A DNA stretch of 64,000 nt from Candidatus Melainabacteria bacterium (GTDB lineage Bacteria; Cyanobacteriota; Vampirovibrionia; Obscuribacterales; Obscuribacteraceae): NCBI GenBank assembly GCA_016699165.1, contig CP064963.1, forward strand, positions 4,340,001-4,404,000, written 5' to 3'. The notes below the pieces were generated by a model. The model was not told where the DNA came from. It made no database searches and worked only from the letters and a program-made list of their open reading frames with translations. Each line of letters opens with the position of its first letter. The first letter of the stretch is position 1. Positions 18,998 through 26,997 of the stretch are shown here, one piece after another. The position numbers and the translations under genes are program-made.

Positions 18998-19681
18998 CTA
19001 GGGAATTTCGAAACGATAGCCGCTGCCGTAAACGGCATGTATTACCTCTGTGTCGGGAAGGGCTTTTGCCACTTTTTTGCGTAAGTTTTTTATGTGACTG
19101 TCGATTACTCGGTCAAAGACCATTTCGTCCTTTTCATAACACAATTCAAGTAATTGGGCTCGTGAATAAACACGCCCCGGTTTACTCATAAATTGTTTGA
19201 GTAGACGATATTCAGTTGGAGTCAAATCTAGAGTGATACCGTTTACGGTGATTCTGTTTTTGGGCTCATCGCAGTGAAATAGAGAGTCACTACTACCGGT
19301 GGCAATGTTTTGCGCTCTCTTAAAAATTGACTTAATTCTTAGTATCACTTCGCGCGGGCTGAACGGCTTGCATATATAGTCGTCTGCTCCAAGTTCTAAA
19401 CCAAGTAATCTATCGAGTTCATCTACTCGTGCGCTGATTATAATTATTGGTACTTCTGAAAATTTGCGTATTTCTTTGCAAATTTCAAGTCCGTCCATCA
19501 CAGGCAACATTACATCAAGCAAAATCAAATCAGGAGATTCTGCTCGAACCATGTCCACAACGCCAGCGCCGGTGTCTTTGTGCTTGCCTGTGTATCCAGA
19601 CTTGTTTAGATATTCAAGCAAGATTTCAGCGATTCCCGCTTCGTCTTCGACTACTAAAACTGTTTTTTTGTCGTCAGCCAT
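18998..19681 (-). CDS. OmpR/PhoB-family response regulator
   Basis: 227 aa from the ATG at 19681 (MADDKKTVLVVEDE); the frame runs further upstream to 19729 but only inside the kinase gene. Receiver domain with acidic pair at the end of VVEDE, phospho-acceptor Asp56 (LILLDVMLP) and the switch Lys in ICKPFSP. The C-terminal winged helix has LTPTEYRLLKQFM and ends in AVYGSGYRFEIP. Closest in style to BaeR. It overlaps the kinase stop by eight bases, so the pair is translationally coupled, and it ends an operon carrying PqqD, ATP-grasp and decarboxylase genes, which are its likely targets (inference). Confidence 0.95.
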   Translation of the reverse strand: MADDKKTVLVVEDEAGIAEILLEYLNKSGYTGKHKDTGAGVVDMVRAESPDLILLDVMLPVMDGLEICKEIRKFSEVPIIIISARVDELDRLLGLELGADDYICKPFSPREVILRIKSIFKRAQNIATGSSDSLFHCDEPKNRITVNGITLDLTPTEYRLLKQFMSKPGRVYSRAQLLELCYEKDEMVFDRVIDSHIKNLRKKVAKALPDTEVIHAVYGSGYRFEIP

Positions 19682-20720
19682 TTTTTTGTTCTTTGTCTTG
19701 TGTGTCAGTTTTTGCCAGAGGCAAAACAATTTCTATTCTCACTCCACCAAGGGGAGAACTCAAGGCTTGAATTGAGCCATTGTGAATTTCGATAATATTT
19801 TTGCAAATGGAAAGTCCAAGACCAGCACCTCCAAACGTGCGGCTGCGAGACGCTTCGCCTCTAAAAAAACGATCGAACATTTGCGTAAGAGTTTCTTTTG
19901 GAGCGCCGGGTTCTGAATCGTCAAAACAAATGGTGGCATTATTCTGGTCTTGAGTAATAGTTATTTTCAGGCTGCCACCTTCGTTTGTGTAGCGAATTGA
20001 ATTTTCAAGCAAATTGAAAAAGACTTGTTTTAGTCTGTTCTGGTCGCCATTAACAATAGATGTAGCCGGCATCTGTGTTTCTATTTTTAATTGCTTTTCG
20101 GCAAATCTTTCAAAGAAAGAATCGAGCGCTTCCTGGACAGTCAACACTAAATCAGTGGGTGTAGACGAATGGCGAAGAGTTCCAATATCAAATCGGGCAA
20201 GCCAGTGTAAATCTTCTACTAATTTACCCAGACCCAAAATGTCTTTGTGCAATGTGTTCAAACTTTTGGGTGTCACTTCGCGCACTCCGTCCTGGAAGGC
20301 TTCTACCTGGGCTTGAATGATGGATAATGGAGTTCGAAGCTCGTGCGAGGTGTTAGCTATCCATTGACGCTGAGCGCTGTTGCGCCGTTCTAATGCTTCG
20401 GCTAGTTCGTTTAATTCGGTTGCCAAGTCGCTCAAGTCGTCATCGCCTTCTACTTCTATGCGAGCGCTCCAGTCGCCCTGAGACATTTTCCTGGCGTTGT
20501 CTTTCATTTTAGTTATGGTGGCTAAAATTCGTCTGGGAATGAGAATGGCAGAAGCCGCCACCACTATAAATAAAATCAACGCTGCAATAGATAGTTTGAT
20601 ACCCTGCTCGGCTAAGAATTCAGGACTGCCATTTAGCAAAGCAATAGCGATACAAGCCACAAGAGTGCTTGATACCAAAATTATTTGATTAATCAGTCTG
20701 AGCGATTGATTGATTTTCAC
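19674..20720 (-). CDS. Sensor histidine kinase (BaeS-like)
   Basis: 348 aa. Two membrane helices (about 11-29 and 40-62) enclose only a ~10-residue external loop, so it probably senses something in or near the membrane or a partner protein. HAMP follows (~62-113), then the HisKA helix with phospho-acceptor His126 in SHELRTPLS, and the ATPase domain with N box (NLLENSIRYT), F box (FDRFFRGEAS) and G box (GGAGLGLSICK). GTG start. Its first 32 bases overlap the end of the urea-transporter/M23 gene, the only long overlap in the operon. That protein is an attractive signal source. Confidence 0.94.
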   Translation of the reverse strand: MKINQSLRLINQIILVSSTLVACIAIALLNGSPEFLAEQGIKLSIAALILFIVVAASAILIPRRILATITKMKDNARKMSQGDWSARIEVEGDDDLSDLATELNELAEALERRNSAQRQWIANTSHELRTPLSIIQAQVEAFQDGVREVTPKSLNTLHKDILGLGKLVEDLHWLARFDIGTLRHSSTPTDLVLTVQEALDSFFERFAEKQLKIETQMPATSIVNGDQNRLKQVFFNLLENSIRYTNEGGSLKITITQDQNNATICFDDSEPGAPKETLTQMFDRFFRGEASRSRTFGGAGLGLSICKNIIEIHNGSIQALSSPLGGVRIEIVLPLAKTDTQDKEQKNG

Positions 20721-22875
20721 GACAAATTAATGATCTTATCCCTGGTATGCCATTATCCGCTCTTCTGCCCTGTCCTACAAGCGTAGCTGTCAGTATGGTT
20801 TTATCATTTTCCTTCATCAAAAGAGCCACAAGCCCAAGCGATTCGCACAATTTAGCCGTACTTGTATATGTGATCGTGCCGCCGGAAACTGATTTTATTT
20901 TCTGAGTTGCAGTCTGACTCCAGTTATTTTTTAGTGGCTCCCAAATGCGCTCAAGTTTGCTTTTAGTGCAGCTATTAAATGGATTTAGAAGCTGATTATA
21001 AGTCTGAACCAAGTAATTGCAAGGCAACAAATGTCGAGGCACAAGGTCATACCAGCAAGCCTGACCTTCAATTAAGGGCGATAAGCCTACAGAAAGAATA
21101 AAAGCATCAAGCACAGGATCGCCAGGTCCCTGACGATTCCAGAATGCCACAAGATCGTCGCTCAGGCTAAATGCAACGTATGCACCTTTGTCACTGACTA
21201 AATAAAATTGTCCAGAGGGATCGAGCACCACATCAAATACAGAAGAATTTTCTTTGCCCTTGATATTAGTATCAAACTGCAAACGACTACCGACATTTAA
21301 ATGAAAGGCGCGCTTCAGGGCTGCGTTTCTGGTTGGTGTCATTATCGATTCTGATTCTTTAGGTCTTGAGCAAAGAGTGTAAATTTGCGACTGACCAGAA
21401 GGAATCACTACGTGAGTAAAGTGAAACGGCAGTGTTTGGCTGCTCAAATTCATATCGCGATGAATGCTCATATGCAGATGAGGCTGTGGTGAGCGTCCAG
21501 AATTTCCAGACAATGCAAGTTCTTGTCCCGGCACCACTCTGTCGTATTTATTCAGTTTAAAACTATTTTGTTGTAAATGAGCCAGAACTAAAAATCCATT
21601 TGTATCAAGCTTGATAATTACATAATTTCCCCAGTTGTTCAAAGTGTCCACTTCGCCTGGGACATTGTCTTTGTGGTGCGAGCAATAATCGACTATAGTT
21701 CCATAAACTGGAGAAAGAACAGGCTGGCTAAAACAATGATAGTCTGTCAAATTCGACCCATCACCGCTAAAACTTTTATTGTCATTTAGCTTAAATAGAT
21801 CAATAGAATAGTGCCACTCTTTCTGGTGCGTATGTTTGCCACCAAATCCCTGGTAAACATTCCAAATGCCATTTACAGGCAATCGTACTGCAATACTTGT
21901 CTGGTCCACGCCTCGAATCTCAGCTATTTTCTGCTCTTCAATAGAAGTCTCAGGCAGAGCTGGTTTTGCAAGCCAAAATTTTGACCACGCACCGCCTCGC
22001 GCTGGGCTTAATGCAATTAGAATTGCGTAGGTGGCAATTACAAATGGCAAGGCAAGTGCAGGCAGACCCAGAGACCACAAATGATGTTCGATTGCAAGTG
22101 AAAGAATGGAGGCAAGTAAAGCCGATAAAATAGCAATTAAAATGCTGCGATATCCTGGTTTTGAATATAATCCACCAATCACCGCACCGGTCAAAACACC
22201 ATTCATTTGTGCCACAAGAGCAGTAATAGAACCTAGTGGAATATTTATGAGCTGCAATGTCATGGCAATTACAAGAGCCAGTCCCAAAGTTAATATGGCT
22301 AAATATGGTGATGATGCAAGAAAAGCTAGTAAAACCAGAATGGCACCAAGCACAGTGCCGCTAAAATAGATGGACCCAATACCAGAAATATAAGAAGTGG
22401 TCCAGGATAACTCGGGCACTGGTATCAAAGAAAAGAAAGTAAATGCAGATCCTGGAATGAGTAATGCAAGCTTGAATGTTTGTGCCAGTGAAATAAGTAC
22501 GCATCCGGCAAATACATAAGGGACTCCAAGCACCGGCAGTTTATATGTACGAGTTAAAATATCATTGAAAACTGCAGTGCTTAAAACTACAAGAATAGAG
22601 CCAAATAAAAGTAAAAACATAGATGCAACGCTTGGCACATATAGCGAGCCTACAAGCATTCCAAGCAATAATCCATTTATGACTTCAATTGCTTCGCTAT
22701 CTCTGGAGAAGCCAAGTAAGCGTCGAATTAATAATACTAGTGACGCTGCAAGAAGACCTGTAAGTCCAGTGAGCGGACAGAGCATCGAGCATAAAAACAA
22801 CAGTGAAATGGACAGCGGATGATTCAATCCAAAAAATGACCCATAACTCAAAAAGACAGAAGCAACAGTTTTCAT
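20689..22875 (-). CDS. Urea-transporter domain fused to M23 (LytM-type) metallopeptidase domain
   Basis: 728 aa in three parts. Residues ~20-290 form a polytopic urea-transporter (UT, PF03253-like) channel domain with family-like segments INGLLLGMLVGSLYVP, MNGVLTGAVIGGLY and GLPALALPFVIAT. Residues ~330-480 form an M23 peptidase domain with all zinc and catalytic positions: His355 and Asp359 (WHYSID), His433 (LAHL) and the HxH pair His466/His468 (PHLHMS). Residues ~490-728 are an extra beta-rich region I cannot name. M23 enzymes usually cut glycyl bonds in peptidoglycan or peptides, while UT proteins pass urea or small amides. The start overlaps the decarboxylase stop by ATGA. Whether the peptidase is periplasmic depends on the number of helices. 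Confidence 0.85.
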   Translation of the reverse strand: MKTVASVFLSYGSFFGLNHPLSISLLFLCSMLCPLTGLTGLLAASLVLLIRRLLGFSRDSEAIEVINGLLLGMLVGSLYVPSVASMFLLLFGSILVVLSTAVFNDILTRTYKLPVLGVPYVFAGCVLISLAQTFKLALLIPGSAFTFFSLIPVPELSWTTSYISGIGSIYFSGTVLGAILVLLAFLASSPYLAILTLGLALVIAMTLQLINIPLGSITALVAQMNGVLTGAVIGGLYSKPGYRSILIAILSALLASILSLAIEHHLWSLGLPALALPFVIATYAILIALSPARGGAWSKFWLAKPALPETSIEEQKIAEIRGVDQTSIAVRLPVNGIWNVYQGFGGKHTHQKEWHYSIDLFKLNDNKSFSGDGSNLTDYHCFSQPVLSPVYGTIVDYCSHHKDNVPGEVDTLNNWGNYVIIKLDTNGFLVLAHLQQNSFKLNKYDRVVPGQELALSGNSGRSPQPHLHMSIHRDMNLSSQTLPFHFTHVVIPSGQSQIYTLCSRPKESESIMTPTRNAALKRAFHLNVGSRLQFDTNIKGKENSSVFDVVLDPSGQFYLVSDKGAYVAFSLSDDLVAFWNRQGPGDPVLDAFILSVGLSPLIEGQACWYDLVPRHLLPCNYLVQTYNQLLNPFNSCTKSKLERIWEPLKNNWSQTATQKIKSVSGGTITYTSTAKLCESLGLVALLMKENDKTILTATLVGQGRRADNGIPGIRSLICRENQSIAQTD

Positions 22876-24272
22876 TTAGATTTTGCCTCAGATTTAGAGT
22901 CTATGAAAGACGTGACTAGATGCGCAGGTAATCTATCTTGCTGACACATGACTTGCAAATCTTCGCGCTCTCTAATTACAGAATAAGTGTTATCTTCATG
23001 AACCAGGACTACGTTAGGACGGTATTCGATGAATTGCATCCATTGTGTATTGTTATAAGCTCCAACTGGATTTATAACCAGAGTGTCGCCATACTCAAGT
23101 GGTGGCAACTGAATGCTTGAGCGTACAACGTCGATGTTCATACAAAGGGGTCCATAAAGTGCTGTGTCTGCAAGTGGACCGTCAGCCGGTCTTGTCATTT
23201 GCACCTGGTGGTTGTACCAGTAAGCAGTAAATAATAAATTGGTCCCGGCATCAAGAATGGCTGCGCGCTTTCCATCTGGAAGTCTTTTTGTTCCAACTAC
23301 ACTTGTCAAAAGTGCCTGAGTATCATCTACTGCAGCGCGACCACTCTCGAAAATGAGAGTAGGCTTTTTGCGTCCTAATTGGCTGCGATAATTTGTTTCT
23401 TCTATTAATGTATTGCAGATGGCATCCGCATATTCGCTCAGCGGCGGTATCACCTGTTCAGGTGGTAAATAAATAGATTGAAGTGCATTTTTAGAAGGCA
23501 AACCACCACCAATATCGATGGTATCAATTTCGATATCGTCTTGCGCTTCAATTTCGCGCATGAATTTGCACATGATTTTTATTTGTTGCGCATAAGCTTT
23601 TGGCTCTAGAATAAAAGTGCCAATGTGACTGTGCAAACCTGTTAATTTCAAATTCTTGGAGGCACTAAGAAGACGCGCTGCTTGTCTTGCTTGACCTGAC
23701 TCTATATTGAATCCAAACCGACTCCATGGCTCTGTGTATCCAGTGTCAAAATTTAGACGCAAAGAAATACTAACTATTTTGTTTAAGCGCGAAGCAATTT
23801 CATCTACTAGATTCAATTCGTCTAAATGATCCAGATGAATATGAGCACCGTCGTTAATGGCACGCTCTAAAATAGCTTTACCTTTATTTGGTCCGTTAAA
23901 AATAATCTTTTCGCCAGGCACGCCCAGGTGTCGCGCCTTTTCATATTCGAATGCTGATACAACTTCGGCATAGCAGCCTTCTTGATGAGCTATGTTGCAC
24001 ATGGCACTTATATAATTGGTTTTGTAAGACCATCCATGAATTACATCGCCGTATCTACGCTCGAATGCTTTTTTCAAGTTTTGCAAGTTATTGCGAAAAT
24101 GAGTTTCGGATGTAACGAAACAAGGCGATCCGAACTCTTCTTTTAATAGTGTCACTGGCACCCCAAAAATGTGTTCGACATAACTGTCGCGTGCTTTCAT
24201 TCGCCCAAATTTGTTTATCTCGCCCAGACGATGCGGTTGAATAAAAGGTGGTTCCCACAAAAGTTTGGTCAT
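22872..24272 (-). CDS. Fold-type III PLP-dependent decarboxylase (Orn/DAP/Arg decarboxylase 2 family)
   Basis: 466 aa. The PLP lysine is Lys84 (SYKTNY). The barrel has GLHSHIGTF at 212-220, the phosphate-binding DIGGGL at 253-258 and ESGR at 309-312. The second-subunit catalytic Cys377 is present (YGPLCMNID), but the diaminopimelate-decarboxylase signature CESxD is replaced by CMNID, so the side-chain recognition Glu is gone. I therefore do not call it LysA; a different amino-acid or peptide-linked substrate is likely. The first ~45 residues are an extra N-terminal extension. It starts inside the ATP-grasp stop (TAATG) and its stop overlaps the UT-M23 start (ATGA). Confidence 0.88.
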   Translation of the reverse strand: MTKLLWEPPFIQPHRLGEINKFGRMKARDSYVEHIFGVPVTLLKEEFGSPCFVTSETHFRNNLQNLKKAFERRYGDVIHGWSYKTNYISAMCNIAHQEGCYAEVVSAFEYEKARHLGVPGEKIIFNGPNKGKAILERAINDGAHIHLDHLDELNLVDEIASRLNKIVSISLRLNFDTGYTEPWSRFGFNIESGQARQAARLLSASKNLKLTGLHSHIGTFILEPKAYAQQIKIMCKFMREIEAQDDIEIDTIDIGGGLPSKNALQSIYLPPEQVIPPLSEYADAICNTLIEETNYRSQLGRKKPTLIFESGRAAVDDTQALLTSVVGTKRLPDGKRAAILDAGTNLLFTAYWYNHQVQMTRPADGPLADTALYGPLCMNIDVVRSSIQLPPLEYGDTLVINPVGAYNNTQWMQFIEYRPNVVLVHEDNTYSVIREREDLQVMCQQDRLPAHLVTSFIDSKSEAKSK

Positions 24273-25369
24273 TATGCCGACTCCGCATCTGTATTTTTTA
24301 ATATGGGTGCTTGTCTTGTTCCGCCAAGCACCATCATCGATTCAAATTCTTGAAGTTGCACAATCAATTCTTGTGCATGCCTAATAAAAAACGTTCCAGA
24401 TGAAGGTGGTGCCAATTCAAGCACTTTTTCACCGCACATAGTCTTAAGTAAAGCCACCGGCAAGTTTCGACCTACAGCATGACTCAAATAAATCCATGAT
24501 GGAAAGCGAGGGTTGATTTCTATCAGATATATTTTGCCATCAGGTGCTTTAATTACTTCTACTTCAAGCGGTCCTTGCCAGGCTAGTTTGTTTACTAATT
24601 TGGCTGCCAGGCGCTCAAGTGATTTATCCACTACACTCACTCCAGCCCAGGCTTTTCCTTTGTCAGTCACAGCCCGCTTGCGCATCATCACCGGCGATAA
24701 TAAATGGCCATTACCGTCACCCACTCCAGCAAGATTCAACTCATCACCTTGAACTAGTTTTTGAACAATACACGGATAACCCCACGTTCCAATTAGTTTG
24801 GAAAATGCCATATGTGCATCAAAAGCGCTATAGACAATAATGGCGTCGTAATAAATACCTTTTACTATGAGCGGATAGCCCCAGCCCTCGTCTGCGCAAC
24901 GATCGAAAAAAGTCGGATCGGTGACAGTTTTAGTTTCAGGTACTCGCACACCAATTTCTTTGCACAGAGCAAACAAGTTGTTTTTGGCGCGCAAATTAAA
25001 CTGATCGCGACTTGGAATGAAAAGCGAAATATTGTTTTTTGAAAGTGATTTTTTGAGACGACTGAAACTTTGCATTTCAGAATCTAGACAAGGAATAATG
25101 GCATCAATAGGCTCGATTGTTCCGATATCTTTTATGCGCTCAAGCAATGCATCTTCGCCAGACGAGGGATAAGGCAATAAAAAGCTTTGATCACACAAGT
25201 CACGCGCGTACAATCCAGCATCCAGAGCGTCATAACCAAGACCAATTATTTTGCCCTTGAATTCGCCATGTTCGCGAATACATCGTGCCACTGCACATCC
25301 GGGTCCGGGATTTTCAGCACGCGCATTAACACCGGTAATGGCTATAGTTGCCGTTCGCCAGTCCTTCAT
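24272..25369 (-). CDS. ATP-grasp ligase (carbamoyl-phosphate-synthase-large/PylC-like)
   Basis: 365 aa. An N-terminal Rossmann-like pre-ATP-grasp domain (ITGVNARAENPGPGCAVARC; IIGLGYDALDAG; IIPCLDSEMQ) is followed by the ATP-grasp fold, with ATP-binding Lys170 (PLIVKG), the loop VQKLVQGDELNLAG, Glu269/271 and the metal-binding EINPR at 284-288. Such enzymes join a carboxylate to an amine through an acyl phosphate. The substrate is unknown; next to a PqqD-like protein and a PLP decarboxylase, a peptide or amino-acid substrate is plausible (inference). Starts by ATGA overlap with the PqqD-like gene. Confidence 0.9.
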   Translation of the reverse strand: MKDWRTATIAITGVNARAENPGPGCAVARCIREHGEFKGKIIGLGYDALDAGLYARDLCDQSFLLPYPSSGEDALLERIKDIGTIEPIDAIIPCLDSEMQSFSRLKKSLSKNNISLFIPSRDQFNLRAKNNLFALCKEIGVRVPETKTVTDPTFFDRCADEGWGYPLIVKGIYYDAIIVYSAFDAHMAFSKLIGTWGYPCIVQKLVQGDELNLAGVGDGNGHLLSPVMMRKRAVTDKGKAWAGVSVVDKSLERLAAKLVNKLAWQGPLEVEVIKAPDGKIYLIEINPRFPSWIYLSHAVGRNLPVALLKTMCGEKVLELAPPSSGTFFIRHAQELIVQLQEFESMMVLGGTRQAPILKNTDAESA

Positions 25370-25638
25370 AAATAGCGCTCCAATTGCATAATAAATGCTT
25401 CGACACTACTTTGAGCCAGTTCTATAGGCACACTGCAAGCTTCTGACAAATTGTGCGAGACAAAATCTGTGTTCTGACCTTTTTTAAATCCATCCAGAAC
25501 AAAGAGTCCTGTTTGATTGACTGTAAAGCTTTGACCTGTTTGAGGGTCGAAAATAAAACCAGTTTCGCTTATGGCTAGTTGATGTAAACGCTCACAACGA
25601 CTGCCGTTGCCTAATTTGAGTTTGGATTTCTTTTTCAT
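25366..25638 (-). CDS. PqqD-like protein (peptide-recognition fold)
   Basis: 90 aa. The core ISETGFIFDPQTGQSFTVN followed by QTGLFVLDGFKKGQ and a C-terminal helix (VEAFIMQLERYL) matches the PqqD/RRE winged-helix pattern, in which small proteins bind leader peptides and pass them to tailoring enzymes. Only this short length is present, so it is a stand-alone chaperone-type copy. No radical-SAM partner is nearby; its partners here are an ATP-grasp and a PLP enzyme. It starts in the stop of the TPR gene (TAATG) and ends over the ATP-grasp start (ATGA), so co-translation is strongly implied. Confidence 0.78.
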   Translation of the reverse strand: MKKKSKLKLGNGSRCERLHQLAISETGFIFDPQTGQSFTVNQTGLFVLDGFKKGQNTDFVSHNLSEACSVPIELAQSSVEAFIMQLERYL

Positions 25639-26432
25639 TATTCCGATTCCAAATTTTTAATGCGCCAACTTGCATCGAGTGGTTGGTCGGCGTAACGATG
25701 AATGTAACCAGTGATTCCCAGGTGAGGCGATTTAATCGATTCTTTATAGCAGCGTATAGCATCGCTAGAGCGATTCAGCGACTCGTAGGCTGTGCCAGTG
25801 TAATAGTCGAGCGCGTCATAGTGATTTGCAGGCAACTCGCCAGGAAGAGCGGGCTGAAATTTGATTCCAGACATTTTGCAGGCTCTAAAATCACGCAGTG
25901 CAAGATTTGGTTGGTGCAAAAGCAAATATATCCGACCCCGCGCTAGAAGGGCATCGCCCGATTTGGGATCTAATATACAAGCACGATTTAAGTCTTGCAG
26001 GGCGCGATTATAGTCTTTCTGATCCAAATAACAAAGACCCCTTTCTTTGTAGGCAGCACCAAAATAAGGGTCGCTTTGTACAAGCTTACTCAAATCTGCA
26101 ATGGCACCACTGGTGCAACCAACAGTTCCAAGCAGATAGCCGCGTCTGTAGAGAGACTGCTTATCTTTTGGATCGAATAAGAGTGTGCGGTCTGTAGCTT
26201 CAAGCAATCGCAATAATTGATTGCCGATTTGAGTCGTTTTTGCCGTCGCTTTCCAAGACTGCAAAATCTGTTTTTCATATTTGTCTGTTTCAGCAAGGGC
26301 AAATACCACAGGGCAAAAAACAAACATTACATATAAGAGAAGCAAGAAAATGATACTTGCCGCGGTACTATCCCTCGACTTCATGTCTGGGCTCACATCT
26401 TCTGCGTGGGATTCGTATTGGCTTTGCATCAT
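25638..26432 (-). CDS. Membrane-anchored TPR protein, first gene of the PqqD/ATP-grasp operon
   Basis: 264 aa from the ATG at 26432, which has GAGAGG seven bases upstream; the frame continues to 26462. A cytoplasmic tail of ~20 residues is followed by a membrane helix (AASIIFLLLLYVMFVFCPVVFALA), which could also be a signal sequence. About four TPR units follow (GAAYKERGLCYLDQKDYNRALQ, GDALLARGRIYLLLHQPNLAL and others). TPRs bind peptides or proteins, so it may be the scaffold or receptor of the pathway (inference). Confidence 0.85.
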   Translation of the reverse strand: MMQSQYESHAEDVSPDMKSRDSTAASIIFLLLLYVMFVFCPVVFALAETDKYEKQILQSWKATAKTTQIGNQLLRLLEATDRTLLFDPKDKQSLYRRGYLLGTVGCTSGAIADLSKLVQSDPYFGAAYKERGLCYLDQKDYNRALQDLNRACILDPKSGDALLARGRIYLLLHQPNLALRDFRACKMSGIKFQPALPGELPANHYDALDYYTGTAYESLNRSSDAIRCYKESIKSPHLGITGYIHRYADQPLDASWRIKNLESE

Positions 26433-26487
26433 TTTCGCGCCTCTCGTGCCGAATAATTGCATGATAGCCAGAGGTTATGGATTGGGT

Positions 26488-26988
26488 ATGGAGGGATTGT
26501 GGAGAAATTGTGGATTTGAGATGAGCAGTTACGACAATTCAGAGATTGCCGGTTTGCTTGCAAACGCCATTGCCTGGATTATCGCCAAAATAAAGAACAA
26601 AATGCCTGCCGACCTGCAAGTTGGTCCGGCACAAATATTAAGCGGTCAAAAAGGCGGCGCTGGCGAGTGGAGCTATCTTTTTCCCATCAGTTTGGTCAAC
26701 ACAGGCAATAAACCTATAAATAAGTACAGCGTGCAAGTAAAAGTGCCTGCTTATTTGCTCAAAGCAGGCGACGACGGCATTTACTCGCTCATTGTCGAGA
26801 AGCCAGGAAAAGAATTAGAGCCCGGCAAATCTGTCTTAATCGCCCAACTGGAGCTTTGCTTGTCTCAGTCAAAAATGCTCGAACACAAAGAAACTCTCAA
26901 GCGCGATTTTATTTTGTGCACTTACCTGATTGAAGGTTTTTCGCCTCGAGAAAGGCGCCTTTACCTCACTACTCACGGACTGGTCTAA
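26488..26988 (+). CDS. Hypothetical protein with a beta-sandwich-like core
   Basis: About 166 aa from the ATG at 26488; ATGs at 26461 and 26521 are alternatives and none has a good Shine-Dalgarno sequence. The open frame reaches 26281, but that part is antisense to the TPR gene and should not be coding. The core (SYLFPISLVNTGNKPINKYSVQVKVP, then SLIVEKPGKELEPGKSVLIAQLEL and LCTYLIEGFSPRERR) reads like an Ig/CARDB-type beta-sandwich. No signal peptide in the shorter forms. Divergent from the operon at 26432. Confidence 0.6.
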   Translation: MEGLWRNCGFEMSSYDNSEIAGLLANAIAWIIAKIKNKMPADLQVGPAQILSGQKGGAGEWSYLFPISLVNTGNKPINKYSVQVKVPAYLLKAGDDGIYSLIVEKPGKELEPGKSVLIAQLELCLSQSKMLEHKETLKRDFILCTYLIEGFSPRERRLYLTTHGLV

Positions 26989-26997
26989 AGCTCTTGC

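Noticed and set aside
26281..26487. 5' extension of the + strand gene at 26488
   Set aside because: Fully antisense to the start of the TPR gene for most of its length, and the long version has no Shine-Dalgarno sequence; internal start is more likely.
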